This document shows, piece after piece, positions 45,610 to 53,402 of a stretch of DNA of 56,390 nt; position 1 is the first letter of the stretch; each line of letters opens with the position of its first letter. The position numbers were made by a program, and so were the translations under genes. Location: the NCBI GenBank assembly GCA_024641475.1, contig JAHECZ010000002.1:1-56390 (forward strand), in the 5' to 3' direction. The stretch comes from Gammaproteobacteria bacterium (GTDB lineage Bacteria; Pseudomonadota; Gammaproteobacteria; UBA6429; Thiohalophilaceae). The notes beneath the pieces are model-generated. The model did no database searches and was not told the origin of the DNA. It saw nothing but the letters and a program-made list of their open reading frames with translations.

Positions 45610-46092
45610 ATGAAAACAGTACTCTTGGTCGTATTTTGTTTGACGATGCAAGCCTGTACGACGGTCGGGTCAATGGATAGACCGCAAAGTTATTATCAGG
45701 ATAATGCCAATAACGATAAGGATGGGTTACTCGGCAATCCTACTTTAGTCCATCACATTTTGATGACTATCTGTCTAACTCATTTTTCTGTTCTCGGCAT
45801 TTCCAGTTTTACACCGGTTCACTCGACGGTGGAATCCGTACACCGACACTGTTGCCGGTCAGGTGACTATCCTCACCGACATGTCGCCCGAGGATCAGTT
45901 CATACCAGGGGAGTGCCTGCGGGGTTGGAAAGACCGCGACACCCAGGCGGATTGGCGTGTTGGCGGGATAATTCAGTAACTCGCGCAATTGCAATTCCAG
46001 TCGGGACAGTTCCGCGCCGAACAGTCGATAGGTATGCAGATAACTCGCCACTCGCTGCACCAGTGGTGCAGCAACGCCAGCATAATGGATGA
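45610..46092 (+). CDS. Possible small lipoprotein gene with unnatural 3' end
   Basis: ATG 45610 is preceded by GGAAGGAAG and begins a lipoprotein signal (KTVLLVVFCLTMQAC, lipid-anchored Cys at 15), then a polar stretch (TTVGSMDRPQSYYQDNANNDKDG). From about 45810 onward the frame runs antisense through the well-supported gene at 45809-47050, and its residues (rich in His, Arg, Pro, Cys) look like shadow sequence. The real gene is probably a truncated or frameshifted lipoprotein of which about 65 residues remain. Confidence 0.3.
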   Translation: MKTVLLVVFCLTMQACTTVGSMDRPQSYYQDNANNDKDGLLGNPTLVHHILMTICLTHFSVLGISSFTPVHSTVESVHRHCCRSGDYPHRHVARGSVHTRGVPAGLERPRHPGGLACWRDNSVTRAIAIPVGTVPRRTVDRYADNSPLAAPVVQQRQHNG

Positions 46093-47050
46093 CACTGCCG
46101 GGCTCGCTCAGCAATTCGGTCGCGCTACGACTATCTTCCTGCAACGTTTGCGGATCAGCGGCATCGTTGAGTGCAATTGCCAATTTGTCACGCAATGTCG
46201 CCGCCAACGCATCGGGCAACATGGCGACGTTGGGTCGTGGCGGCGCGCTGTCATCCATATCATTCTGGACACTCTGTAACTTGCGCACTAAAAAATCATT
46301 GTAGGGCGTCAGGTGTTCGCGTATGTCGCCGCGGACAATCGACCACAAGTGTGCCCGATCATATAAATGCCAGAAAATGCCGAGCTGAACTTGCAAGGCC
46401 AGACAACGCGCCATGTCCAAACGCACGCGATCGATTTCGATTTGTGTGTCGGCCGTCCCTTCTAACAACGCGGTACTGGCTTTACGGATCATTGGCAACG
46501 AGCCGGCGCAGGCTTCGGATGCGCCAACCAATGCGCCCGTCTCTTCAACCAAGTCCAGAAAACTATCAACGCTGACGGGCAGACTGGCACCCAGCGCCAG
46601 TCGTTCATGTAGACTGCGCAATACACCAAAATACCCGGCTGCGAGTTTATGACCGACAGCGATCTGTGCGGGCACCGGGCCTTGCGGCTTGCGCTGAGTT
46701 AACAGATAAATCGCCGGTCCCGCTAACAGATCGACGACCCCGGCCAGGATATCGGCCCAGCTGGCATTGGCGCCGGCGATCTCACGCCGAAATGCCGCCA
46801 TCTCAGCGAGCACCGGCGTGTAGTATTGGGAAATTTGTGCCAGCGCTGAGATATTCATTAACCGGTTATGTCGAATGCCGCCATAGGGACACTCACGCAT
46901 TTCCATCTCCACCCCGACGCGCGCTTCGGCGTCGGCACGTCGCTCGGAGACCGGTCGGCCTTCATTATCGAGCATATCGTCAAGATCAAATACCACCGCC
47001 GACACGGACCATGCGCCTTCATCCAACGCATCCAACAGGCTTTTTGACAT
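45809..47050 (-). CDS. Unrecognised 413-residue cytoplasmic protein
   Basis: A well-formed gene: ATG 47050 has AAGGAG 6 nt upstream, and its codon use resembles the neighbours. The protein is mostly helical, with an acidic start (SLLDALDEGAWSVSAVVFDLDDML), a weakly hydrophobic patch (WADILAGVVDLLAGPAIYLLTQ) and many leucine-rich helices; no catalytic motif is evident. It is divergent from the MOSC-reductase gene, and the two share a 95-bp intergenic region with a perfect inverted repeat. No family is recognised. An upstream frame extension to 47146 crosses the operator and is rejected. Confidence 0.8.
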   Translation of the reverse strand: MSKSLLDALDEGAWSVSAVVFDLDDMLDNEGRPVSERRADAEARVGVEMEMRECPYGGIRHNRLMNISALAQISQYYTPVLAEMAAFRREIAGANASWADILAGVVDLLAGPAIYLLTQRKPQGPVPAQIAVGHKLAAGYFGVLRSLHERLALGASLPVSVDSFLDLVEETGALVGASEACAGSLPMIRKASTALLEGTADTQIEIDRVRLDMARCLALQVQLGIFWHLYDRAHLWSIVRGDIREHLTPYNDFLVRKLQSVQNDMDDSAPPRPNVAMLPDALAATLRDKLAIALNDAADPQTLQEDSRSATELLSEPGSVIHYAGVAAPLVQRVASYLHTYRLFGAELSRLELQLRELLNYPANTPIRLGVAVFPTPQALPWYELILGRHVGEDSHLTGNSVGVRIPPSSEPV

Positions 47051-47088
47051 CGGTTCTCCTTCGGAATGGTACGTGAGCGGTAACTCTC

Positions 47089-47113
47089 CACTATACTTGA
47101 ATATAGTATAGTG
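47089..47113. promoter_or_regulatory. Perfect 9-bp inverted repeat in the divergent promoter
   Basis: CACTATACT-N7-AGTATAGTG lies between the starts of the unknown gene (47050) and the MOSC-reductase gene (47146). Its TATACT/TATAGT halves double as -10-like sequences for both directions. It is a likely operator for a dimeric regulator (TetR, MarR or similar); no regulator gene is adjacent. Confidence 0.6.
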
Positions 47114-47145
47114 TGTGTCCGAGTAAGTGGAGTCATGACGAAACA

Positions 47146-48495
47146 ATGCGTATCCTGTCTGTAAATGTTGGTGACAGCCGTCCCATTACCATCAAGCATC
47201 GCACCATTCAAACTGGCATCTATAAAATTCCCGTTACCAAGGCTGTTGTTGTTACACGTTCTGGATTGCAAGGCGACGTGCTCATCGAGCCGCGCAAGAT
47301 GGGCCTGGAACACAACGCCGTCTATGCCTATCCGCATGAGCACTATGCGTACTGGCAGCGCGAACTCAACCGTGAATCTTTTCCGTTGGGACAATTCGGT
47401 GAGAATTTAACGATAACGGGCCTGTTGGAAGAAGAGGTTCGCATCGGTGATATATTTCGTTTTGGTAACACCGTGTTGCAAGTGGCGCATCCGCGCATCC
47501 CCTGCGCCAAACTCAACGAACGCATGGGGCTGCGATTTTCGTCCATGTTTCTGGCCTCGCGCAAAGTCGGCTACTATTTTCGCGTACTCACCGAAGGCAG
47601 CGTGGCCGCTGGTGATCACATCGAATTACTCGAACGCGATGCGGCCTCACCGACGATGGAAGAATTCGTGCGCGTAACGCAATTTGAATACTGGGATGTG
47701 CTGGCACTGCAAAACCTGCTGCGAGCGCGTGACTTGATGCCGGCCTGGCGCGAGATGATCGAATCCAAACTGGCCCGCGCACAAGCGGCCGATGGCTGGC
47801 ACGGTTTGCGCGAATTGGAATTGGTGCGACGCGAACAAGAATGCACGGATACCGTTTCGCTGTATCTCAAGTGTGCGCGCGGGCGGGCGCTGCCGCCGTT
47901 TCATGGCGGCCAGCGACTCCTGGTGGTGTTGGGCGGACACAGTGCGCAGCAGCAACGCCGCTCCTACGCACTCTCCGGCAATCCGCAGGATCTGGCGACG
48001 TATCGAATCACGGTACGTCATATGACGGCCCCCGATAAAACCCTGCCCGATGGAATCGTGTCGTCACACCTGTGCGCACTGCAAGTGGGTGAACGCATCC
48101 AATGCGCAGCACCGCATGGACCGCATCGGCAACCGGACAATGGCCGCATGACGGTGATACTGAGTCAGGGTCTGGGCATCGCGCCGATGCTTGGCCTGCT
48201 GTACGAACTTGCCGCACAACCATCGCGTGGTGTTTTTGTCATGCATGAACCCAGCGCGCACGATCCGCAAGCACTGTTACGTGAAGTCAGCGCGTTGCTG
48301 AAAAACAACCCTGATTTCATCCAACTACCTGCAACAACAAAATGCAATGCTGATGGATTGATTCAACATGGCGTGTCATTGGCACAAACTGATTTTCATA
48401 TCGCCGGTTCACGCGCTTTTGTCGAAACGCGCGTCAACGAGTTGGCCGCAGCCGGGGTTTCTGCCGCGGCACTGATCACACAGAGTTTTGATTAA
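47146..48495 (+). CDS. MOSC domain fused to ferredoxin/flavin reductase domain
   Basis: A 449-residue fusion. Residues about 1-165 form a YiiM-like MOSC domain (GDVLIEPRKMGLEHNAVYAYPHEHY, GQFGENLTITGL, and the conserved cysteine in AHPRIPCAKLNERMGL), followed by the three-helix '3-alpha' segment (near 170-215). Residues 225-449 are an FNR-like flavoprotein domain with the flavin motif RRSYALSG and the NAD(P) motif SQGLGIAPMLGLLYEL. No C-terminal 2Fe-2S domain is present. MOSC enzymes such as YiiM reduce N-hydroxylated compounds with a molybdenum cofactor; here the electron-donor reductase would be built in. ATG 47146 gives the expected N-terminus. Confidence 0.85.
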   Translation: MRILSVNVGDSRPITIKHRTIQTGIYKIPVTKAVVVTRSGLQGDVLIEPRKMGLEHNAVYAYPHEHYAYWQRELNRESFPLGQFGENLTITGLLEEEVRIGDIFRFGNTVLQVAHPRIPCAKLNERMGLRFSSMFLASRKVGYYFRVLTEGSVAAGDHIELLERDAASPTMEEFVRVTQFEYWDVLALQNLLRARDLMPAWREMIESKLARAQAADGWHGLRELELVRREQECTDTVSLYLKCARGRALPPFHGGQRLLVVLGGHSAQQQRRSYALSGNPQDLATYRITVRHMTAPDKTLPDGIVSSHLCALQVGERIQCAAPHGPHRQPDNGRMTVILSQGLGIAPMLGLLYELAAQPSRGVFVMHEPSAHDPQALLREVSALLKNNPDFIQLPATTKCNADGLIQHGVSLAQTDFHIAGSRAFVETRVNELAAAGVSAAALITQSFD

Positions 48496-48526
48496 AAGCA
48501 GAAATTTTTTCATCAATGGTAAACGC

Positions 48527-48967
48527 ATGTCACCCTTAGAGCTTCAACACTATCTGCATGATCACATCCCGCTGTCAAAAGCCATGGCCGCATCCGTTGT
48601 TACGATGAATGAATGTACCGTTGTATTGCGCGCACCGCTGGCACCCAATATCAATCATCGTGAAACCGTATTTGGTGGCAGCGCGTCCACATTGGCCATT
48701 CTGGCAGCCTGGTCGTTGCTGTACACACGGTTGCGAAAGCAAGGCATCACCAGTCGCGTTGTCATTCAGCGCAACTCGATGGAATATATGCAACCCATTC
48801 TGGGCGAGTTCACAGCACACGCATCTTTGCAGAATCCGGATCAATGGCAACAGTTTACACGCATGCTAAGCCGCAAAAGCAAGGCGCGTATCTCGGTCGT
48901 CGCCGAACTGCAACATGAGGGTCATGTTGTTGGTCGATTTACCGGCGAGTTTGTGGCGCTGGCCTGA
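48527..48967 (+). CDS. YiiD-type thioesterase
   Basis: A 146-residue hot-dog fold protein. SPLELQHYLHDHIPLSKAMAASVV and NINHRETVFGGSASTLAILAAWSLLY match the C-terminal thioesterase domain of YiiD (PF09500); the N-terminal acetyltransferase domain of E. coli YiiD is absent. GGTAA stands 4-5 nt before ATG 48527; a TTG-started extension is unnecessary. It begins 31 nt after the MOSC-reductase gene, and the two may form an operon. Substrate unknown. Confidence 0.82.
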   Translation: MSPLELQHYLHDHIPLSKAMAASVVTMNECTVVLRAPLAPNINHRETVFGGSASTLAILAAWSLLYTRLRKQGITSRVVIQRNSMEYMQPILGEFTAHASLQNPDQWQQFTRMLSRKSKARISVVAELQHEGHVVGRFTGEFVALA

Positions 48968-48989
48968 CAGACACGATCTGCCAGTGACG

Positions 48990-50675
48990 CTAACGCGCCG
49001 CCATGCTGCGACTATGTTGCCACTGTGCCAATTTATCTTCGATTTTTTCTCCGACATACATCGTCGGGTTGGAATTACTATAACCCTCCTTGTTCTCCCA
49101 TTCCGTCACCAGCGCCCTGGCTTTTACAAAAGCGTCACTGAAACGAGGACTCGTGGTTAGCGCTTCTTTAAAGAAAGCCCGGCCAAAATACGTCAGCTTG
49201 GCCTCATCGGAACAGCCAAACGAGACATTGTCACGACTTGCCGCGGTGATGATCATGGTATAGGGATCTTTTAGCACATCGATGAATCCCCCGGAGTAGC
49301 AGGCCGACACCACCAGGACCTTCCATTTGATTTTGTTTTCTGCAAATGTCTTTTTGAGATCTTCCGCAGTCAAATCCGTTAATTGCACGCCACGCATCAT
49401 TGCAGATAGTTCATGTTTTTTTGAACCGTGACCGGACAAAAACAAAAATAGAATATCCTCTTCCTTGTCCATTATCCCGGCGATATGATCGAGTGCCGCC
49501 TGCAAATTATGCCGCGTCGCCATTGGCACACGATTCAGCGTCTTCGCATTATTAATTAACAGCAACGATCGCCCGGCAGTATGGTAATTCCGGTCAAACA
49601 GCGTTGCACTCAACTTTGCCTCATTCATGAAGACATCCTGACTGCCGTAGGGAGCGAATGCGACAAAATACATATCGGTATTACCGGGCTGTTGTAATTT
49701 CAATTTCTGCAAACTGGCATCGAGCAATTTCGGCTGGTTAAATAAAACATCTTCGATAATATAATTAGGCTTGGCTGATTTTGGTTTTTTAGAATTTTTT
49801 GTCCGGCCAATATAATCACCGTATTCCCAATAACCCTGGATCACTTTTTTATGACCGTTGGGTTTGGCGTAACGCATCTCACCTTTTCCAGAATACAAAC
49901 CGTCCTTGAATTCACCCAGATAGACATCACCACGATCATTCTTATAGCTGCCCTCACCTTCAAACCGGCCTTGCACAAACTCACCGGTGTACTCCGCACC
50001 CTTGGTGCCATGCCAAACACCGCTGCCGTGTTCCATCCAGTTTTTTACCTCTCCCTCATAGCGGCCGTACTTGCGTTCAATTATCCCTTTGCCTTCCAAT
50101 ACACCTTTGCGAAAGTGACCAGAGTAGGTCACATCCTTTGTAAGGTATGTCCCTTCACCATCATAATGCCAATTCTGCATACCCCCTGCATAGCTCGCAT
50201 TCTTATCATAGGTGACTTTAATCTGGCCGGCGGGTTTACCATGATGGAACTCGCCCTCATACACATAGCCTTCGTCTGAAACAAACCTGCCCTGTCCCTC
50301 ATAATCGCCATGCACGAATTCGCCTTTGTACTGGTAACCCCCTGTACGGATAAATTCACCATGCCCCTCAAATAATCCGTTGGCAAAATCTCCCTGATAG
50401 GTAAAATCGTGTGGCGATTGCAAATACCCATTGCCATGCATTCGGCCGTGGCGGAACTCACCGACATAATTCACGCCGTTATTCCAGACTAATGTACCTT
50501 TACCATTAAACAGACCATTCTGGAACTCACCGTTATAGAATGATCCGTCGGGTAAATACGCCACACCATTGCCATGCAGGTTTAATCCGGTAATATCCGT
50601 TACGGGCGGGACAACCTGCGGTCGACTGCACGCACACAAACTCAACAGACAGATATAAATATACAGATTTTTCAT
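48990..50675 (-). CDS. MORN-repeat lipoprotein with C13-type peptidase domain
   Basis: A 561-residue lipoprotein precursor (LLSLCACS, lipid Cys16). Residues 32-290 contain about eleven MORN repeats of the type Y-x-G-E-F-x-x-G-x-x-x-G-x-G, and residues 305-550 a caspase-fold domain. The catalytic pair is visible: His416 in LFLFLSGHGSK and Cys459 in VLVVSACYSGGF, as in peptidase family C13 (legumain-like). It should be anchored in the periplasm or outer membrane. MORN repeats usually bind membranes or proteins; a protease activated at a membrane surface is an inference. It is convergent with the thioesterase gene (22 bp apart). Confidence 0.88.
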   Translation of the reverse strand: MKNLYIYICLLSLCACSRPQVVPPVTDITGLNLHGNGVAYLPDGSFYNGEFQNGLFNGKGTLVWNNGVNYVGEFRHGRMHGNGYLQSPHDFTYQGDFANGLFEGHGEFIRTGGYQYKGEFVHGDYEGQGRFVSDEGYVYEGEFHHGKPAGQIKVTYDKNASYAGGMQNWHYDGEGTYLTKDVTYSGHFRKGVLEGKGIIERKYGRYEGEVKNWMEHGSGVWHGTKGAEYTGEFVQGRFEGEGSYKNDRGDVYLGEFKDGLYSGKGEMRYAKPNGHKKVIQGYWEYGDYIGRTKNSKKPKSAKPNYIIEDVLFNQPKLLDASLQKLKLQQPGNTDMYFVAFAPYGSQDVFMNEAKLSATLFDRNYHTAGRSLLLINNAKTLNRVPMATRHNLQAALDHIAGIMDKEEDILFLFLSGHGSKKHELSAMMRGVQLTDLTAEDLKKTFAENKIKWKVLVVSACYSGGFIDVLKDPYTMIITAASRDNVSFGCSDEAKLTYFGRAFFKEALTTSPRFSDAFVKARALVTEWENKEGYSNSNPTMYVGEKIEDKLAQWQHSRSMAAR

Positions 50676-50984
50676 ATTAACCCCTCATCCAATTCGCGCC
50701 GACCCGGTATGGAACTACATAATAATTTTACTCGCATAGCCCAGCCGCAGATTATCTTATCGATTCATTCCATTGCGTACCGGGTTTTAAAATAGCTTAT
50801 TTAGAACCAAAACAAAAGAGATTGAGGAACCGGACAAGTCCAGGCTATTATTGACTACAGTATATTAAGGGATAGTAAAACCGGGGGCTTGCATATCCTT
50901 CCCCAATATATACGATTTAATATCGCTTGAATTATCAGTGGAATCATCCAGAATACAGCTCCGATAACTTTTGTCGCTGCCAAT
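50676..50984. other. Divergent AT-rich intergenic region
   Basis: A 309-bp gap between the MORN-peptidase gene and the FAH gene. It contains TTGACT followed by TATATT-like sequences around 50850-50870 and an AT-rich block (AATATATACGATTTAATATC) near 50910, both plausible promoter parts for the plus-strand gene. No open frame with a good start, and no clear hairpin, was seen. Confidence 0.4.
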
Positions 50985-51596
50985 ATGCAATCAATTCTCT
51001 GTGATGGAAAATCCATAGCGCCTTCCAAAATCGTCTGTGTCGGCCGCAATTACGCAGGCCATGTCAAGGAACTGAATAATGCGCCAGCCGAAGAACCGGT
51101 TATCTTTATCAAGCCTAATTCGGCAATTGCTACCAATATTTGTTTTAATCCTGCTGCCGTAATCCACTATGAAGCGGAACTGACTTTTCTGATCCGCAAC
51201 GGTGAACTCAGTGCAGTTGGTTTGGGCCTGGATCTGACCAAACGTGAATTACAAACGCAACTACAATCAAAAGGTCTGCCCTGGGAACGCGCCAAGGCGT
51301 TCGATCGCTCTGCCGTGTTCAGTGAGTTTGTTTCCTATGACGGCGATCTGGCAGACTTGCAGTTCCAGTTGCATATCAATGACGCCTTGGTCCAACAGGG
51401 TAATTGTGCACAGATGTTGCACCACCCGATATCGCTTTTACAGAACATCAAAGCGTTTATGACATTAGAAGATGGAGATTTACTGATGACAGGGACGCCG
51501 CAAGGTGTTGGGCCACTCAAATCAGGCGATCGTTATCTTGGGAAAGTTCTGCAAAATAATATCACATTGATAGAACGCACCTGGATTGTGTATTAA
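50985..51596 (+). CDS. FAH-family hydrolase/decarboxylase
   Basis: A 203-residue protein of the fumarylacetoacetate hydrolase superfamily: KIVCVGRNYAGHVKELNN, PVIFIKPNSAI, the metal-binding glutamates in HYEAELTFLI, the aspartate in GLDLTKRELQ, and the late LMTGTPQGVGPLKSGD. Close in size to the single-domain FAHD1-like enzymes (oxaloacetate decarboxylase or acylpyruvate hydrolase); the substrate cannot be chosen from sequence. It stands alone on its strand. Confidence 0.9.
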   Translation: MQSILCDGKSIAPSKIVCVGRNYAGHVKELNNAPAEEPVIFIKPNSAIATNICFNPAAVIHYEAELTFLIRNGELSAVGLGLDLTKRELQTQLQSKGLPWERAKAFDRSAVFSEFVSYDGDLADLQFQLHINDALVQQGNCAQMLHHPISLLQNIKAFMTLEDGDLLMTGTPQGVGPLKSGDRYLGKVLQNNITLIERTWIVY

Positions 51597-52040
51597 ATCA
51601 TTCTGAGTGACATGTATGACACACGCCAAACATGTATTAAGTCAACGCTAAATTGCAACGTTACAAGCCCAATAGTTTATCAATTCTGGCATGGACAATT
51701 TATATTCAGCTTGTGAATATTCACCATGCCATTGCAGAAACATTGCACTAGACTACACTTATATTGGTAGCAAGCAGGTAACGTCTCGGTTCATGCGTTT
51801 TATTTGCTGATCAATTATCGTTGGTAATATATAACTGTTTTAATCAGTTTTTCTGGAGTTGCTTAACAGCCGTTTACATAAATATCCCTTTATTACTGCT
51901 CCAGCATTGTTACTATCCAACTGTACGGGTTGGTTATAAGTCAGGAGGTGATTATTGGAATAAAAGTCAGAATAGATATCGCATGGAATAAACGATTCAA
52001 TAACTCAATATTCGTTTAATTATTTTACAAGGAGTTCATC
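51597..52040 (+). promoter_or_regulatory. Long AT-rich leader region before the DUF2589 operon
   Basis: 444 bp without a convincing gene. It includes a short ACTG...CAGT hairpin near 51834 with T-rich flank, and an extended Shine-Dalgarno-like AGGAGGTGATT at 51943-51953 that is followed only by a two-codon frame (TTG GAA TAA, 51955-51963). The operon's own start has a separate SD (AAGGAG) just before 52041. The length suggests a regulated promoter or structured leader; no specific riboswitch was recognised. Confidence 0.4.
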
Positions 52041-52631
52041 ATGGCTATTGGTCAAGAATTATCCTCGATCGATTTTCAATCGATGATAGGCGGCCCGTTG
52101 AATGCGGTCATTAAGGCGCAGGCACAATCGGCGCAAACATCGGTTGATTTCATCAAAAGTGTAGGCTTTAACGCTCCGGATGCAGCGACAAACCCGGGCA
52201 TGCCTACGATGGTTACCTTCACTTACGACAAACCCATTGAAAGCAAAGATGCAGCCGGTGTTATTACTGTCACACCGACTCCGTTTACATTGACTGTACC
52301 GATTCTTACGATGTTACCGATTCCCTTTATCCGGGTCGAAGAAGTCACCATTGATTTTAATGCAAAAATTAACTCGATTGTTGAATCGACCACCACCTCT
52401 GCAACTGATCTTAGTGCTTCACTTGCAGTAAAAGGCGGCTGGGGCCCTGTTTCTGCCGAATTGAAATGTAGTTACAGCAACAAGAAGTCTACGTCAGCTA
52501 GCGACAAAACTGAGCGCACCTACAGTCTGATTATTCATGTGCGTGCAGTACAGGATGAACTGCCGGCTGGTATGGAAAAACTGCTGGGAGTCCTCGAAAA
52601 CAGCATTAAAGAAGTACCAAAGGCTGCGTAA
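52041..52631 (+). CDS. DUF2589 domain protein
   Basis: A 196-residue protein matching DUF2589 (PF11655): the N-terminal IGQELSSIDFQSMIGGPLNAVIKAQAQSAQTSVDFI, then PFTLTVPILTMLPIPFIRVEEVTIDFNAKI, and KGGWGPVSAELKCSYSNKKS. No signal peptide or membrane helix is present. The family is of unknown function. The SD AAGGAG lies 6 nt before the ATG, suggesting strong expression. It heads a three-gene unit with two further proteins of unknown function. Confidence 0.85.
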   Translation: MAIGQELSSIDFQSMIGGPLNAVIKAQAQSAQTSVDFIKSVGFNAPDAATNPGMPTMVTFTYDKPIESKDAAGVITVTPTPFTLTVPILTMLPIPFIRVEEVTIDFNAKINSIVESTTTSATDLSASLAVKGGWGPVSAELKCSYSNKKSTSASDKTERTYSLIIHVRAVQDELPAGMEKLLGVLENSIKEVPKAA

Positions 52632-52642
52632 TATTATAATAA

Positions 52643-52683
52643 GCATGCAGATGATTAGGTCAACCATACCTTCATCTGCATGC
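52643..52683 (+). other. Intercistronic 11-bp perfect hairpin
   Basis: GCATGCAGATG (52643-52653) and CATCTGCATGC (52673-52683) pair perfectly across a 19-nt loop, 11 nt after the DUF2589 stop and 25 nt before the next start. There is no T-tract. It probably protects the upstream message or sets different expression of the two genes. Confidence 0.65.
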
Positions 52684-52708
52684 CGTAACTCCATCTGAGG
52701 ATATTTGT

Positions 52709-53386
52709 ATGGCAGACATAGGTGATCTTTTAGGTTCACTGATGGCCGGATTGATTCGTGCGCGTCGTGTAGCTGATGAACAAACAGCCGCCCTGGCGGA
52801 ATATTACAAGGAAAACCCCTTGCTGGAAGGTCTTTCTGTGCCACGTATTCGTATTCCGGAGCTAACGATCGACATGCCATTTTTGATCGAAGATCATGTT
52901 GAGGGTGATACAGGTTCAATGGAAAATCCAAAAAAGATATCAGATACAACGACATCGCATTTACTCGAAACACTCGAAAAAAACAAAATTGAAGTTCCCG
53001 CTGGATTTCAGAAGAGTTTCACGAATGAATTTTCAAAATTGCTCAATATGGTAAAAGACTCTAAATCCCCGGTTATGAAAGAATCTATATCTCGCAGTGT
53101 ACAAGCTGCATTTAATCAGGCAGTCACAAAATCAAATATGTCACTTTCCGCCGCACAAAAAGACCTTGTTGCCAGAGAAATAAGTGCCAAGGCTGCTTCA
53201 GTTGGTTTGGCCAAGCCACCCGTATCCTCGATTATTACCGCCAATATCAAGTCAGCTGATGTCAAAGAGCGTGCTACGCCGACAAGTGTTGTGCGGTTGA
53301 AAATTACATTGAAAGAAGAAGGACTTGAATGGACAACCCAAAAGACCGAGGAAGGTGGTACAACGCATACATTAACCCCAGAATGA
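52709..53386 (+). CDS. Unrecognised partner of DUF2589 protein
   Basis: A 225-residue soluble protein. It has an amphipathic N-terminal helix (ADIGDLLGSLMAGLIRARRVADEQTAALAEYY), then LSVPRIRIPELTIDMPFLIEDHVEG, whose spacing of prolines and hydrophobics recalls the LTVPILTMLPIPFIRVEEVTIDF segment of the gene upstream. A helical middle and a beta-rich end (VVRLKITLKEEGLEWTTQ) follow. GAGGA stands 8 nt before the ATG. I recognise no described function; similarity in one segment suggests the two proteins may associate. Confidence 0.75.
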   Translation: MADIGDLLGSLMAGLIRARRVADEQTAALAEYYKENPLLEGLSVPRIRIPELTIDMPFLIEDHVEGDTGSMENPKKISDTTTSHLLETLEKNKIEVPAGFQKSFTNEFSKLLNMVKDSKSPVMKESISRSVQAAFNQAVTKSNMSLSAAQKDLVAREISAKAASVGLAKPPVSSIITANIKSADVKERATPTSVVRLKITLKEEGLEWTTQKTEEGGTTHTLTPE

Positions 53387-53402
53387 TTCTGGTACAGCCC
53401 CT

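Noticed and set aside
46171-46575. Plus-strand frame opposite the unknown 413-residue gene
   Set aside because: Arg/Pro/Ser-rich composition typical of an antisense frame; the minus-strand gene has the strong SD and coherent codon use.
51946-52019. GTG-started 23-codon frame before the DUF2589 gene
   Set aside because: Its GTG is part of the SD-like sequence itself, leaving no ribosome site.
52494-52973. 159-codon minus-strand frame across the DUF2589 genes
   Set aside because: It overlaps two plus-strand genes with good starts and crosses the intercistronic hairpin.
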